Positions 1 to 5,493 of a DNA stretch of 21,071 nt are shown here, piece by piece. Each line of letters begins with the position of its first letter. Position 1 is the first letter of the stretch. A model generated the notes under the pieces. It was not told where the DNA came from. It made no database searches and worked only from the letters and a program-made list of their open reading frames with translations. The position numbers were made by a program, and so were the translations under genes. This stretch comes from a virus: IMG/VR virus record IMGVR_UViG_3300035659_000115, positions 1-21,071 of that record; one strand, given 5' to 3'.

Positions 1-173
1 CCATAATCAATCTGTATTTGATAATTATTAATCGCATTTTTTAAATCAGCTTCCAATTTAGTATTAGTATTGGTAATTAATATACTATTTCCCAATTTAA
101 CATCAAGTTCCAATCCCCAAATTATTCCTTGCAATCTATCTAATTCTTTTTTAAGATAAGCTTGGTAAGTCAT
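1..173 (-). CDS. Small hypothetical protein, C-terminus cut by window edge
   Basis: An ATG at 171-173 (complement) is preceded by AGAGAAG and opens a frame that stays open to base 1. The visible 57 residues begin MTYQAYLKKELDRLQGI and then run as an alternating hydrophobic/charged, probably helical stretch rich in N, L and K. It is the last visible gene of the leftward operon, just downstream of the 70-aa gene. I recognise no family. The gene continues outside the window, so its length is unknown. Confidence 0.6.
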   Translation of the reverse strand, partial: MTYQAYLKKELDRLQGIIWGLELDVKLGNSILITNTNTKLEADLKNAINNYQIQIDY

Positions 174-182
174 CTTCTCTCT

Positions 183-438
183 TTAATCGTTAATTTATCT
201 AATTTGTATCTTCTCTTTTTTATTCTGTTCCCTATCCCACTCCTTCAAATCCAACCACCAATTAAGTCCTCCCTCGAGTATTCTGGCCTTGCACTCGGCA
301 CAATCCCAGTTGAATTCGTCGTGACGGTGTTCGTCCGAGATAAAATCCTTTTTTAACTTCGTAAGCAGATGGTTGATGGCTTGGATTGTGGTTATTTCAG
401 CTTTCATCTCTTCTCCTTAATCGTTAATTTATCTAATT
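183..438. repeat. 22-bp direct repeat at two gene boundaries
   Basis: The same 22 bases occur at 183-204 and 417-438. On the - strand each copy covers the last codons and stop of one gene (ending ..IR stop) and the leader to the ribosome binding site of the next. The 70-aa gene sits between the copies, so it looks like a cassette flanked by repeats that could be gained or lost by recombination. Confidence 0.75.
195..407 (-). CDS. Hypothetical 70-aa protein
   Basis: The frame starts at an ATG preceded by AAGGAGAAGAG, a strong ribosome binding site whose wording recurs at the starts at 1600 and 2764. The protein (MKAEITTIQAINHLLTKLKK...) has an amphipathic helical N-terminal half, then a CAEC pair followed by a W-rich stretch (GGLNWWLDLKEW) and a basic tail. 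The single C-x2-C pair could be half of a metal site, but no second pair is present. No family is recognised. It lies in the leftward operon between two genes of similar size. Confidence 0.65.
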   Translation of the reverse strand: MKAEITTIQAINHLLTKLKKDFISDEHRHDEFNWDCAECKARILEGGLNWWLDLKEWDREQNKKEKIQIR

Positions 439-650
439 ACTCTACTTTGGGGGGGGGTTATTGGCTCCCAATGCGGGTGTCCACATTCCTTGCACATAAC
501 CCTTTTTAAACTATAATTATATTCCTGTTCATCTGGTAATCCACGACAAATATCACACAATATCCTGTGAGGGGGTATCATTTCCCCACATCTGTTACAG
601 TATGAATACCCTGTATAACTAACATCAGTTCCTCTTAATATCATTTTCAT
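429..650 (-). CDS. Small double zinc-ribbon protein, 73 aa
   Basis: The start is preceded by AGGAGGAG, which lies inside the end of the upstream gene; the upstream TGA and this ATG overlap (ATGA), so the two are probably translationally coupled. The protein shows CNRCG (about residues 18-22) and CDIC (32-35), a four-cysteine zinc ribbon, then a CKECGHPH motif near 53-60 that could make a second, incomplete metal site. Such tiny ribbons in phage early regions may bind DNA, RNA or host proteins; the sequence does not say which. The 3' end contains a run of nine C's (G9 at 449-457 on +) encoding T-P-P, a slippage-prone tract very near the stop. Confidence 0.7.
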   Translation of the reverse strand: MKMILRGTDVSYTGYSYCNRCGEMIPPHRILCDICRGLPDEQEYNYSLKRVMCKECGHPHWEPITPPQSRVIR

Positions 651-1600
651 CTCTCCTCCTGTAGTTTGTAAGTTGCCCCGTCAAACACAATCTCTGGCGG
701 ATTTTTAACTGTGTTATTTTTCTCGTCTTTGATTGGAGTAATTTCATAATCTCCCAAAACATACTGATTTTTCCAATAATTAGAACCGGTTTTGTCGGCA
801 ATGTCTGTAATCTTTCCAGAGTTGTCACCGCCAATAAACCAACCCTTTGTGAACGACGCTTTTGCAGAAATCCAAGTGTTGCCAGAAACCTGAGCGTCGC
901 CATAAACCTGAGCGTCGTCATAAACCTCAGCGTTGCCAGAAACCTGAGCGTTGCCATAAACCTGAGTGTCGCCATAAACCCGAGCGTCGTCAGAAACCCG
1001 AGCGTTGCCAGAAACCCAAGCGTCGTCATAAACCTCAGCGTCGCCAGAAACCTGAGCGTCGCCATAAACCTCAGCGTTGCCAGAAACCTGAGTGTTGCCA
1101 TAAATCCAAGTGTTGCCAGAAACCCGAGCGTTGCCATAAATCCAAGTGTTGCCATAAACCCAAGCGTCGCCATAAACCCGAGCGTTGCCAGAAACCTCAG
1201 CGTCGCCATAAACCTGAGCGTCGTCATAAACCTCAGCGTTGCCAGAAACCTGAGCGTTGCCATAAACCTGAGTGTCGCCATAAACCTGAGTGTTGCCATA
1301 AACCCAAGCGTCGCCATAAACCCGAGCGTTGCCAGAAACCTCAGCGTCGCCATAAACCCGAGCGTTGCCAGAAACCTCAGCGTTGCCAGAAACCCGAGCG
1401 TTGCCAGAAACCTCAGCGTCGCCAGAAACCTGAGCGTCGCCATAAACCCAAGCGTTGCCATCTTCGCTGAGATTTTCCTTCTTCTCTACCCATCCGCCTA
1501 ATTCTCCTCTTACTACTTCTCCAAATGAAACTAATGCCTTGATTTGGAATAGTTTTATTCCGCGCCGGTCCTTAGTTGTCTTTGTTAATTCAAATTTCAT
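647..1600 (-). CDS. Hexapeptide-repeat (beta-helix-like) protein, 317 aa
   Basis: I place the start at MKFELTKTT because AAAAGGAGAAGAG directly precedes it; an in-frame ATG 21 bases upstream lacks such a site. Residues 1-50 form a non-repeated head with an EGELGGWVEK-like segment, residues 52-243 are about 32 copies of a six-residue unit V-Y/S-G-D/N-A/T-x, and residues 244-317 are a unique tail. Regular V-x-G-x-A-x hexads are typical of stacked parallel beta-helix coils, with V and A pointing inwards. That predicts a long rod roughly 10-11 coils long if it is a triangular left-handed helix. Similar repeat proteins occur as uncharacterised phage proteins. Possible roles are a structural rod, a DNA-mimicking surface or a decoy; none can be chosen from sequence. 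The protein ends in an ATGA overlap with the next gene. Confidence 0.75.
   Translation of the reverse strand: MKFELTKTTKDRRGIKLFQIKALVSFGEVVRGELGGWVEKKENLSEDGNAWVYGDAQVSGDAEVSGNARVSGNAEVSGNARVYGDAEVSGNARVYGDAWVYGNTQVYGDTQVYGNAQVSGNAEVYDDAQVYGDAEVSGNARVYGDAWVYGNTWIYGNARVSGNTWIYGNTQVSGNAEVYGDAQVSGDAEVYDDAWVSGNARVSDDARVYGDTQVYGNAQVSGNAEVYDDAQVYGDAQVSGNTWISAKASFTKGWFIGGDNSGKITDIADKTGSNYWKNQYVLGDYEITPIKDEKNNTVKNPPEIVFDGATYKLQEER
872..1447 (-). repeat. 18-bp tandem repeat array, about 32 units
   Basis: The repeat region of the hexapeptide protein. Each unit is 18 bases and differs at a few positions (VYG/VSG/VYD and the last residue Q, E, R or W). Higher-order copies are visible: a block running VYGDAW-VYGNT and a block AQVSGNAEVYDDAQVYGDA recur. 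All three - frames and one + frame stay open across it, because the unit has no stop in those frames, which gives long spurious ORFs. Confidence 0.9.
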
Positions 1601-1722
1601 CTCTTCTCCTTTTTTACACAATTATCAAATTCTTTTTTTACCTTATCGCAGAATTTACATTTAGCAGTTATTATATGTATTACACCTCCGTGAGAAACCA
1701 TTATTTTTTTATTTTTACTCAT
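1597..1722 (-). CDS. Tiny CxxC protein, 41 aa
   Basis: A 41-codon frame starting MSKNKKIMVSHGGVIHI, preceded by AAGGAGAGAAG and overlapping its neighbours by ATGA at both ends (stop TGA shared with the ATG at 1600; start shared with the TGA at 1719). It has CKFC at about residues 23-26 and a further C near residue 35, within a lysine-rich context. Tight coupling on both sides and good spacing argue that it is real despite its size. Function is not recognisable; a small metal-binding or nucleic-acid-binding peptide is possible. Confidence 0.6.
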   Translation of the reverse strand: MSKNKKIMVSHGGVIHIITAKCKFCDKVKKEFDNCVKKEKR

Positions 1723-1898
1723 CTTCTCTCCTTCAAGTTAGGATTTTCAGTTAATTTGAGCCAATCATTAAATCTTTCGTATACCTTATGGATATCCTTT
1801 ACTTTTTTACCCCTAAAATAAAATTCCCCTTTTGATATTTTAATTATTTCTTTTTTCTGATTGTCAACAAAGAATTTAATCGTGTTTTCATCTTTCAT
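1719..1898 (-). CDS. Hypothetical 59-aa protein
   Basis: Starts MKDENTIKFFVDNQKKEI with its ATG overlapping the TGA of the upstream 289-aa gene (ATGA) and GGAG upstream (complement of 1901-1904). It ends in another ATGA overlap. The sequence alternates beta-like and helical segments and contains GEFYFRGKKVKDIHKVYERFND. No cysteine motif and no family recognised. Its place in a chain of coupled genes supports it as real. Confidence 0.65.
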   Translation of the reverse strand: MKDENTIKFFVDNQKKEIIKISKGEFYFRGKKVKDIHKVYERFNDWLKLTENPNLKERR

Positions 1899-2764
1899 TT
1901 GGAGCCCTTGGCTTTATTTATTAACTTTCTAATAATATAATTGTGGCACCTTTTGAGGATATTCTGTTTCGCCGTATAAGCCGCATTAGCCCCCTTAGCC
2001 CCCTTAGCCGCATTAGCCGCCTTAGCCGCCGCATCAGCCGCATAAGCCGCATAAGCCGCCGCATTAGCCCCCTTAGCCGTATAAGCCGCCGCATAAGCCG
2101 CATAAGCCGCCGCATAAGCCGCATAAGCCGCATAAGCCGCCGCATTAGCCCCCTTAGCCGCATTAGCCGCCGCATAAGCCGCCTTAGCCGCCACATCAGC
2201 CGCATAAGCCGCATAAGCCGCATTAGCCGCCGCATAAGCCGCCGCATAAGCCGCCGCATAAGCCGCCGCATAAGCCGCCGCATAAGCCGCCGCATAAGCC
2301 GCATAAGCCGCATAAGCCGCATTAGCCGCCGCATTAGCCGCCAACTTATTCTTTCTTGTATCTGCTTTTAATACTTTCTTGGCCGCTTCTATCGCTGAAC
2401 GGGGTCTCTTATCATCGGGATATTCTTTCTCAAAGTCTCTCAAAACCAATTCAACGGCGTAAATCGCCAATCTGATCGACATCGGTTTTGTCCATTTCCA
2501 TCTTTTAACAATTTTCATTTCTCCCCAGCACTCTTTATCCTCTTGAACCAATTGTTTCCCCTTAACTTCAACTTTCGCCAGCCATCCACAGTCGACATAA
2601 CTCATAGCGTCAATAATGTTCTTGCTGCAATGGAAACCGCTCCGGCACATTTCGAGTTGACCCTTGTATTTATACCATTTGAATGATGTAAACAAAAACC
2701 CATTTGGTTGCATATTGAGTGGTAATGACTTCCAACGATATTGTTTTTTGATTATTTGTTTCAT
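1895..2764 (-). CDS. Phage protein with CxxGFHC domain and Ala/Tyr repeat tail
   Basis: The start follows AAAGGAGAAGAG. Residues 1-135 form a compact domain with CRSGFHCS at 40-47, then DCGWLAKVEVKG and a charged WKWTKP segment. This C-x2-G-F/L-H-C/A pattern followed by a valine-rich strand is familiar from uncharacterised phage proteins that I believe are filed as DUF7666. Residues about 142-266 are a low-complexity repeat of A-A-Y, A-A-A-Y, A-A-N-A and A-K-G-A, and the last 23 residues are basic. Ala-rich tails of this kind are common in that phage family and should form long helices. Function is unknown. The reading frame is intact through the repeat, so the repeat length is likely maintained by selection or recent expansion. 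Confidence 0.75.
   Translation of the reverse strand: MKQIIKKQYRWKSLPLNMQPNGFLFTSFKWYKYKGQLEMCRSGFHCSKNIIDAMSYVDCGWLAKVEVKGKQLVQEDKECWGEMKIVKRWKWTKPMSIRLAIYAVELVLRDFEKEYPDDKRPRSAIEAAKKVLKADTRKNKLAANAAANAAYAAYAAYAAAYAAAYAAAYAAAYAAAYAAANAAYAAYAADVAAKAAYAAANAAKGANAAAYAAYAAYAAAYAAYAAAYTAKGANAAAYAAYAADAAAKAANAAKGAKGANAAYTAKQNILKRCHNYIIRKLINKAKGSK
1967..2341 (-). repeat. GC-rich short tandem repeat encoding Ala/Tyr tail
   Basis: On the + strand this is a run of CATAAGCCG, CATTAGCCGC and CCCTTAGCCG units in variable order, 9 to 15 bases each, far richer in GC than the flanks. The longest uniform block is at about 2221-2300, with a 12-base period (GCCGCCGCATAA). It codes for the Ala-rich tail of the 289-aa gene; long open frames on both strands here are by-products of the stop-free unit. 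Confidence 0.85.
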
Positions 2765-2791
2765 CTCTTCTCCTTTGGTTATTGGTTATCA

Positions 2792-2850
2792 ACCTGCCGG
2801 CAGAAGGTTAAGAGAAAGGAGGAGCCAAACCCTTAACCTTCTTTTGGCAG
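2792..2850. repeat. 22-base inverted repeat, 15-base loop
   Basis: Arms 2792-2813 and 2829-2850 pair over 22 positions with mismatches only in the three bases after CCTGCC and near the loop. The outer CCTGCC/GGCAGG ends and the inner GAAGGTTAAG/CTTAACCTTC block are perfect. It lies in the 126-base gap between the 116-aa gene and the 289-aa gene. There is no clear T-tract, so it is either a weak terminator or RNA-processing hairpin, or a miniature palindromic insertion. Confidence 0.8.
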
Positions 2851-2890
2851 GCGGAAACCTGATTAGGTTTATGTCCTGTCATAATAATTC

Positions 2891-3241
2891 CTATTGAATA
2901 TTTTGAGTATATTTACAAATGGGATTTTCACAAGAAAAGAACGCCTTATATGATTTGCCGGTTTTTTTACTAATTCCCGCTGCCACAAACTTTAACTCTG
3001 TTCCGCATAGCGGGCAAACCTTATTTACGGGAATTGTTGTCTTTTCAGTAGGTTCGATTTCTTCTATCCCAATTTCTTTCAAGACTTCTTTGGCGTCTTT
3101 TTCTACTTCTAATCCCAATTCGTTTTTTAAATCTTTAAAATTCTTCACCGCCTTATCTACTTTATTATCATAGATATTGATTAGAATATCGCCGAACTTT
3201 TGGTTGATTTGGACTTTATATCCCTCGCCCGATTCTTTCAT
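2891..3241 (-). CDS. C-terminal zinc-ribbon protein, 116 aa
   Basis: Start preceded by AAGGAGACAAA, inside the end of the upstream gene, with an ATGA overlap. Residues 1-60 look like an amphipathic helical domain (KVDKAVKNFKDLKNELGLEVEKD). Residues 75-116 hold CPLCG followed about 28 residues later by CENPIC, a C-x2-C/C-x4-C zinc ribbon in the style of topoisomerase or single-strand-binding fingers (G-K-S-Y-K-A-F-F-S-C). A nucleic-acid-binding role is plausible from the ribbon, but no exact family is recognised. Confidence 0.7.
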   Translation of the reverse strand: MKESGEGYKVQINQKFGDILINIYDNKVDKAVKNFKDLKNELGLEVEKDAKEVLKEIGIEEIEPTEKTTIPVNKVCPLCGTELKFVAAGISKKTGKSYKAFFSCENPICKYTQNIQ

Positions 3242-3465
3242 TTTGTCTCCTTGATTAGTTTATTTATTTTTCTTTCTTCTTTCTCAGCTTTTTTAAATCT
3301 TAATTCTTTAGTATCACCGACAATCCAATAATAAATTACGGCAATTAGTCCCGCCAATAATCCTGCGGCGGCTCCCAATATCTCATTTCTTCCCCGATTT
3401 TTAGCCATTACATAACAGATTAAGCCAAACCCTAAATAGATAGTAAAAACTTTAACGCTTTCCAT
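3238..3465 (-). CDS. Small two-helix membrane protein, 75 aa
   Basis: Residues 5-20 (KVFTIYLGFGLICYVM) and 28-50 (EILGAAAGLLAGLIAVIYYWIVG) are hydrophobic membrane segments joined by a short basic turn (AKNRGRN). The C-terminus (ELRFKKAEKEERKINKLIKETK) is a charged helix likely to sit in the cytoplasm. Starts at ATG 3465 with AGGAGGAATA and a one-base overlap (TAATG) with the previous gene, and ends in ATGA with the next. It could be a phage membrane or exclusion-type protein; a holin is possible but it is far from the lysin gene and lacks a diagnostic motif. Confidence 0.65.
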   Translation of the reverse strand: MESVKVFTIYLGFGLICYVMAKNRGRNEILGAAAGLLAGLIAVIYYWIVGDTKELRFKKAEKEERKINKLIKETK

Positions 3466-3683
3466 TATTCCTCCGGTTTTTCTACTTTAAAGCCCCTTTT
3501 TTTTAAGTAATTAGTATAAGCCGCAATCCGAAATCTCTCGGCATTGACTGACCAGTGTTCCTTGTTATAGACCTTTTGTTGTTGTCTTTTTCTGACTTTG
3601 ATGCATTCTTTACAGAATCGGTGATGTCTTCCCATTGAAATAAATTCTTGGCCGCACGTTTCACATCCTCTTTTAGTTTTCAT
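3465..3683 (-). CDS. Small zinc-finger protein, 72 aa
   Basis: The N-terminus carries C-E-T-C-G at residues 7-11 and F-C-K-E-C at 23-27, with two His just before the second pair, and then a strongly basic helix (KVRKRQQQKVYNKEHW). This resembles HNH-like or ribbon fingers of unannotated phage proteins and suggests nucleic acid binding. The start is preceded by GAGGGAAATTAA, which overlaps the stop of the 105-aa gene. No enzymatic motif is visible. Confidence 0.65.
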   Translation of the reverse strand: MKTKRGCETCGQEFISMGRHHRFCKECIKVRKRQQQKVYNKEHWSVNAERFRIAAYTNYLKKRGFKVEKPEE

Positions 3684-4001
3684 TTAATTTCCCTCATCGT
3701 TTATATCAGTAATATTTGATTTTAACTCTTGTCTTTTGTTTCTTGCCAGCTCTATGATGGTTTCAAGCGTATTATACAGCTCGTGATAATGGGACCTCAA
3801 AGCAGCTATCTTTCTATCTATTTTGTTGGCTGAAATCTCGGCGGTTGATTTTCGTATCGGCATTGCTCCCTCTGTCGCCAAGAAAGCGGCATTAAATGCC
3901 TGGTCTCTATCCACTTCCGCTAATAAAAGTTCTTCTTCGGTTCTGGCAATCTTAGCTGGCAATTGCTCTAATTCCTCATTTATTTCCGGTAAATTTTTCA
4001 T
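3684..4001 (-). CDS. Coiled-coil protein, 105 aa, first gene of the leftward operon
   Basis: Starts MKNLPEINEELEQLPAKIAR after AAAGGAAAATT. Nearly the whole protein is predicted helical with heptad-like spacing of I/L (residues 8-35 and 60-95), with A- and E-rich faces, so a dimeric coiled coil is likely. No family is recognised. It is the first gene after the leftward promoter at 4029-4057, about 25 bases from the expected transcription start. Confidence 0.7.
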   Translation of the reverse strand: MKNLPEINEELEQLPAKIARTEEELLLAEVDRDQAFNAAFLATEGAMPIRKSTAEISANKIDRKIAALRSHYHELYNTLETIIELARNKRQELKSNITDINDEGN

Positions 4002-4028
4002 AATTTTCCTTTCTTTATATCTGATTTG

Positions 4029-4057
4029 ATATTAGCATATCTGTTTGTCTTTGTCAA
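4029..4057 (-). promoter_or_regulatory. Leftward sigma70-type promoter
   Basis: On the - strand TTGACA (4057-4052), a 17-base spacer and TAATAT (4034-4029) preceded by TG one base upstream (extended -10). It points at the 105-aa gene and the operon below it. Confidence 0.75.
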
Positions 4058-4077
4058 TGGTTTTATTCAGATTATCT

Positions 4078-4086
4078 TGTGGATAA
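4078..4086 (+). promoter_or_regulatory. TGTGGATAA box (DnaA-box match)
   Basis: Perfect complement of the classic DnaA box TTATCCACA, lying between the two divergent promoters and 21 bases upstream of the leftward -35. Identical boxes lie at 7686 and 8263. It could be a DnaA site or an operator for a phage protein. Confidence 0.5.
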
Positions 4087-4127
4087 CTAAAAGAAATTTC
4101 CTAAAATGAAGCTAATTTGAAACGATA

Positions 4128-4155
4128 TTGACAAATGGTTTTCTTATAATATAAT
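4128..4155 (+). promoter_or_regulatory. Rightward sigma70-type promoter
   Basis: TTGACA (4128-4133), 16-base spacer, TATAAT (4150-4155). Both hexamers match consensus. Transcription should begin near 4162 and runs into the attenuator and the 65-aa ORF. Confidence 0.8.
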
Positions 4156-4211
4156 AGAAATGTAATGAAGTGCCATTATTTGTTTATAAAATAGCTATTG
4201 AATAAGCAATT

Positions 4212-4237
4212 AGCTCGAGGCACTTCTCGGGCTTTTT
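4212..4237 (+). terminator. Intrinsic terminator with competing anti-terminator arm
   Basis: Stem 4212-4219 pairs with 4226-4233 (eight pairs, one G-U) around a six-base loop, followed at once by TTTTT. The promoter is only about 60 bases upstream. Bases 4167-4174 (GAAGTGCC) are perfectly complementary to 4219-4226 (GGCACTTC), which includes the loop and the closing base of the stem, so the two structures exclude each other. This is either an attenuator for the ORF at 4256 or the end of a roughly 75-base small RNA. Confidence 0.7.
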
Positions 4238-4255
4238 GCTTTTAAAGGAGAAAAT

Positions 4256-4453
4256 ATGAAAATTAAATATGGTTTAGCCAGAAAAAAAGCTACTAAAAAA
4301 CAACTTGAAATGATTAAATCATTAGAACAAAAATTCTTTGGATTTATTTTGCCAAATTATAATTATACTCAATATCAAGCTAATTCTATTATCAAAAAGT
4401 ATTTAAGATATTATAAACATAATAGAAAAAAACTGCTTTCGGGCAACCAGTAA
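4256..4453 (+). CDS. Basic 65-aa protein under attenuator
   Basis: ATG preceded by AAAGGAGAAAAT, a strong ribosome binding site, just downstream of the terminator-like hairpin. The protein (MKIKYGLARKKATKKQLEMI...) is very rich in K, Y, N and Q with the helix KKATKKQLEMIKSLEQKF and the segment YNYTQYQANSIIKKYLRYYKHNRKK. Its basic composition suits nucleic acid binding. It resembles short phage proteins with a T-x-K-Q-L-x-x-I-x-x-L start, but I cannot name the family. It is the first of two rightward early ORFs facing away from the leftward operon. Confidence 0.65.
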   Translation: MKIKYGLARKKATKKQLEMIKSLEQKFFGFILPNYNYTQYQANSIIKKYLRYYKHNRKKLLSGNQ

Positions 4454-4472
4454 AGAAAAACCTTGTCCGCAA

Positions 4473-4565
4473 CTTGTTTTTAAGTCCAACATAGTCCTGA
4501 TTAGTAAATTAAATCTATGCTCTGGCAACCACAAGCTATCTTCAGGTATAGCTCAAAAAAACAAG
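4473..4565 (+). ncRNA. Possible structured RNA (three-way junction)
   Basis: Within the 181-base gap between the two small rightward ORFs, 4473-4481 (CTTGTTTTT) pairs perfectly with 4557-4565. Inside, 4490-4494 pairs with 4515-4519 (extended by CCA/TGG 4486-4488 with 4523-4525), and 4534-4539 pairs with 4548-4553 (AGCTAT/ATAGCT). This would be a closed stem with two hairpins. The stems are AT-rich, so chance pairing is not excluded. Confidence 0.3.
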
Positions 4566-4634
4566 CAAGTTCCTTTATCATTCTATTATCATCAAAGGTA
4601 TTCTAATCCCTATCATATCAGGTAAGAGTGGCTA

Positions 4635-4790
4635 ATGACTAAACAACAAAGAGAATTTCTAACAAGAATTGACGGCAAACAACTTTTTTCTTTAAAAGAT
4701 AAGTTTGAATTGAAAAAGTTTAGTAAAATCTGTGAACTTTGGTTGAAAATCAGACAAGAAGCAATTGATAATGTTTTATCTGAGATGTGA
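4635..4790 (+). CDS. Small hypothetical protein, 51 aa
   Basis: Frame MTKQQREFLTRIDGKQLFSLKDKF... to TGA at 4788-4790. It is helical and basic with a plausible G-K-Q turn. The ribosome binding site is weak (GGTAAGAG 10-15 bases upstream). It opens with T-K-Q-Q-R-E-F-L, reminiscent of the T-K-K-Q-L-E-M-I helix of the 65-aa protein at 4256, so the two could be distant relatives. Its last five codons overlap the 3' end of the convergent membrane gene at 4776. Confidence 0.5.
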   Translation: MTKQQREFLTRIDGKQLFSLKDKFELKKFSKICELWLKIRQEAIDNVLSEM

Positions 4791-4946
4791 ATTTCTTTTT
4801 AACCAATCAGCGATATTTCTTTTGGTTTTCTTTTTTAGAGTTGGTTTAAACATAAAATACTCTTGCAATGATAAGAGAATAACGGCAATCAATACTCCAC
4901 CCAAAAAGGTAAGAATCAACCAGTCCCAAGTATTCCAAATGTTCAT
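4776..4946 (-). CDS. Small single-pass membrane protein, 56 aa
   Basis: I use the ATG at 4946 (MNIWNTWDWL) because AAGGAG sits just upstream, within the end of the preceding gene, whose stop is one base away. An in-frame ATG further upstream lacks such a site. Residues 8-32 (DWLILTFLGGVLIAVILLSLQEYF) form one membrane helix, followed by a strongly basic tail (KPTLKKKTKRN) that should face the cytoplasm. Function unknown. It ends the second leftward operon, convergent with the 51-aa ORF. Confidence 0.6.
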   Translation of the reverse strand: MNIWNTWDWLILTFLGGVLIAVILLSLQEYFMFKPTLKKKTKRNIADWLKRNSHLR

Positions 4947-4947
4947 T

Positions 4948-5103
4948 TTACTCCTTATCACTTTGATAATTATAATCATTATTAGCTTCTAAATCTGCTC
5001 TACAATTCTTGCAACAAGGAACTTTAATGCCATTATCATCGGGACTTTCCACGATTAGACAATAACCAGTCGCCCACTCACCGCAAATATAACATTGTTT
5101 CAC
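4948..5103 (-). CDS. Small zinc-ribbon protein with GTG start, 51 aa
   Basis: A GTG at 5101-5103 overlaps the TGA of the upstream gene (GTGA) and has AAGGAAGGTCAA before it. The product (V/M-KQCYICGEWATGYCLIV...) carries CYIC at 4-7, another C at residue 15, and CCKNC at 30-34, a compact four-cysteine zinc ribbon. It shares its stop region with the ribosome binding site of the next gene. Tiny ribbons of this type recur through this operon; the role is unknown. Confidence 0.65.
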   Translation of the reverse strand: MKQCYICGEWATGYCLIVESPDDNGIKVPCCKNCRADLEANNDYNYQSDKE

Positions 5104-5309
5104 TTGACCTTCCTTTTTTTATTTTTAAATTCTTTATAATATAATCCCCAACAGATTTGTTGGAAGTGGAAATTCCGGTGATTTCTAATTTTAACTTTAT
5201 CGGGATTAGCCTCAGCATAATCCTGATAGATTAAATTGGCTTTTAGAGCTAAAATTGGATTTTTGATGATGTAATAAAATGCTTCTTCCGGAGTGATTTT
5301 ATATTTCAT
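5100..5309 (-). CDS. Hypothetical 69-aa protein
   Basis: The start is at MKYKITPEEAFYYII (5309), because AGGAGGT lies directly upstream and overlaps the last codons of the preceding gene; the ATG nine codons earlier lies inside that gene. The product is helical and basic, with PEEAFYYIIKNPILALKANLIYQDYAEAN and an aromatic, His-rich middle (HRNFHFQQICWGLYYKEF). No family recognised. Coupled to its neighbours by a one-base gap upstream and a GTGA overlap downstream. Confidence 0.65.
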   Translation of the reverse strand: MKYKITPEEAFYYIIKNPILALKANLIYQDYAEANPDKVKIRNHRNFHFQQICWGLYYKEFKNKKRKVK

Positions 5310-5310
5310 T

Positions 5311-5493
5311 TTACCTCCTAATTTTAATTTTTCCATTGTTTAGACCGGCCACTAAACTTTCTTTTGATATTTTCCCATTTGCTAAATCAATACAATCCTG
5401 GCAAATAAAACCATTTTTTCCGTTTAATTTAACTAATTTTACTCTGGAAGCCATAAATAAATTATGGCAGAAATCACAAGTTCTTAGTTTCAT
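5311..5493 (-). CDS. ClpX-type small zinc finger, 60 aa
   Basis: The protein reads MKLRTCDFCHNLF...GFICQDCIDLANG, giving C-x2-C at residues 6-9 and C-x2-C at 31-34, spaced like the N-terminal zinc-binding domain of ClpX (C-S-F-C ... I-C-D-x-C-I). Here the finger stands alone with no AAA+ domain. In ClpX that domain dimerises and binds adaptors and substrates, so a stand-alone copy could act as an adaptor or mimic, but this is inference. The C-terminus (KIKIRR) is basic. Confidence 0.65.
   Translation of the reverse strand: MKLRTCDFCHNLFMASRVKLVKLNGKNGFICQDCIDLANGKISKESLVAGLNNGKIKIRR

Noticed and set aside
872-1447. CRISPR array
   Set aside because: Units are contiguous 18-base repeats without spacers and stay in one coding frame; no cas genes are present.
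862-1470. 202-aa + strand ORF and a 278-aa - strand ORF (625-1461) over the hexapeptide region
   Set aside because: Both are other-frame readings of the stop-free 18-bp repeat; neither has a ribosome binding site, and the 317-aa frame has a good one and non-repeated domains at both ends.
1921-2371. Arg/Leu/Met- and Arg/Ile/Ser-rich ORFs (137 aa -, 142 aa +)
   Set aside because: Shadows of the GC-rich repeat coding for the Ala/Tyr tail; only the 289-aa frame has a unique folded domain and a proper start.
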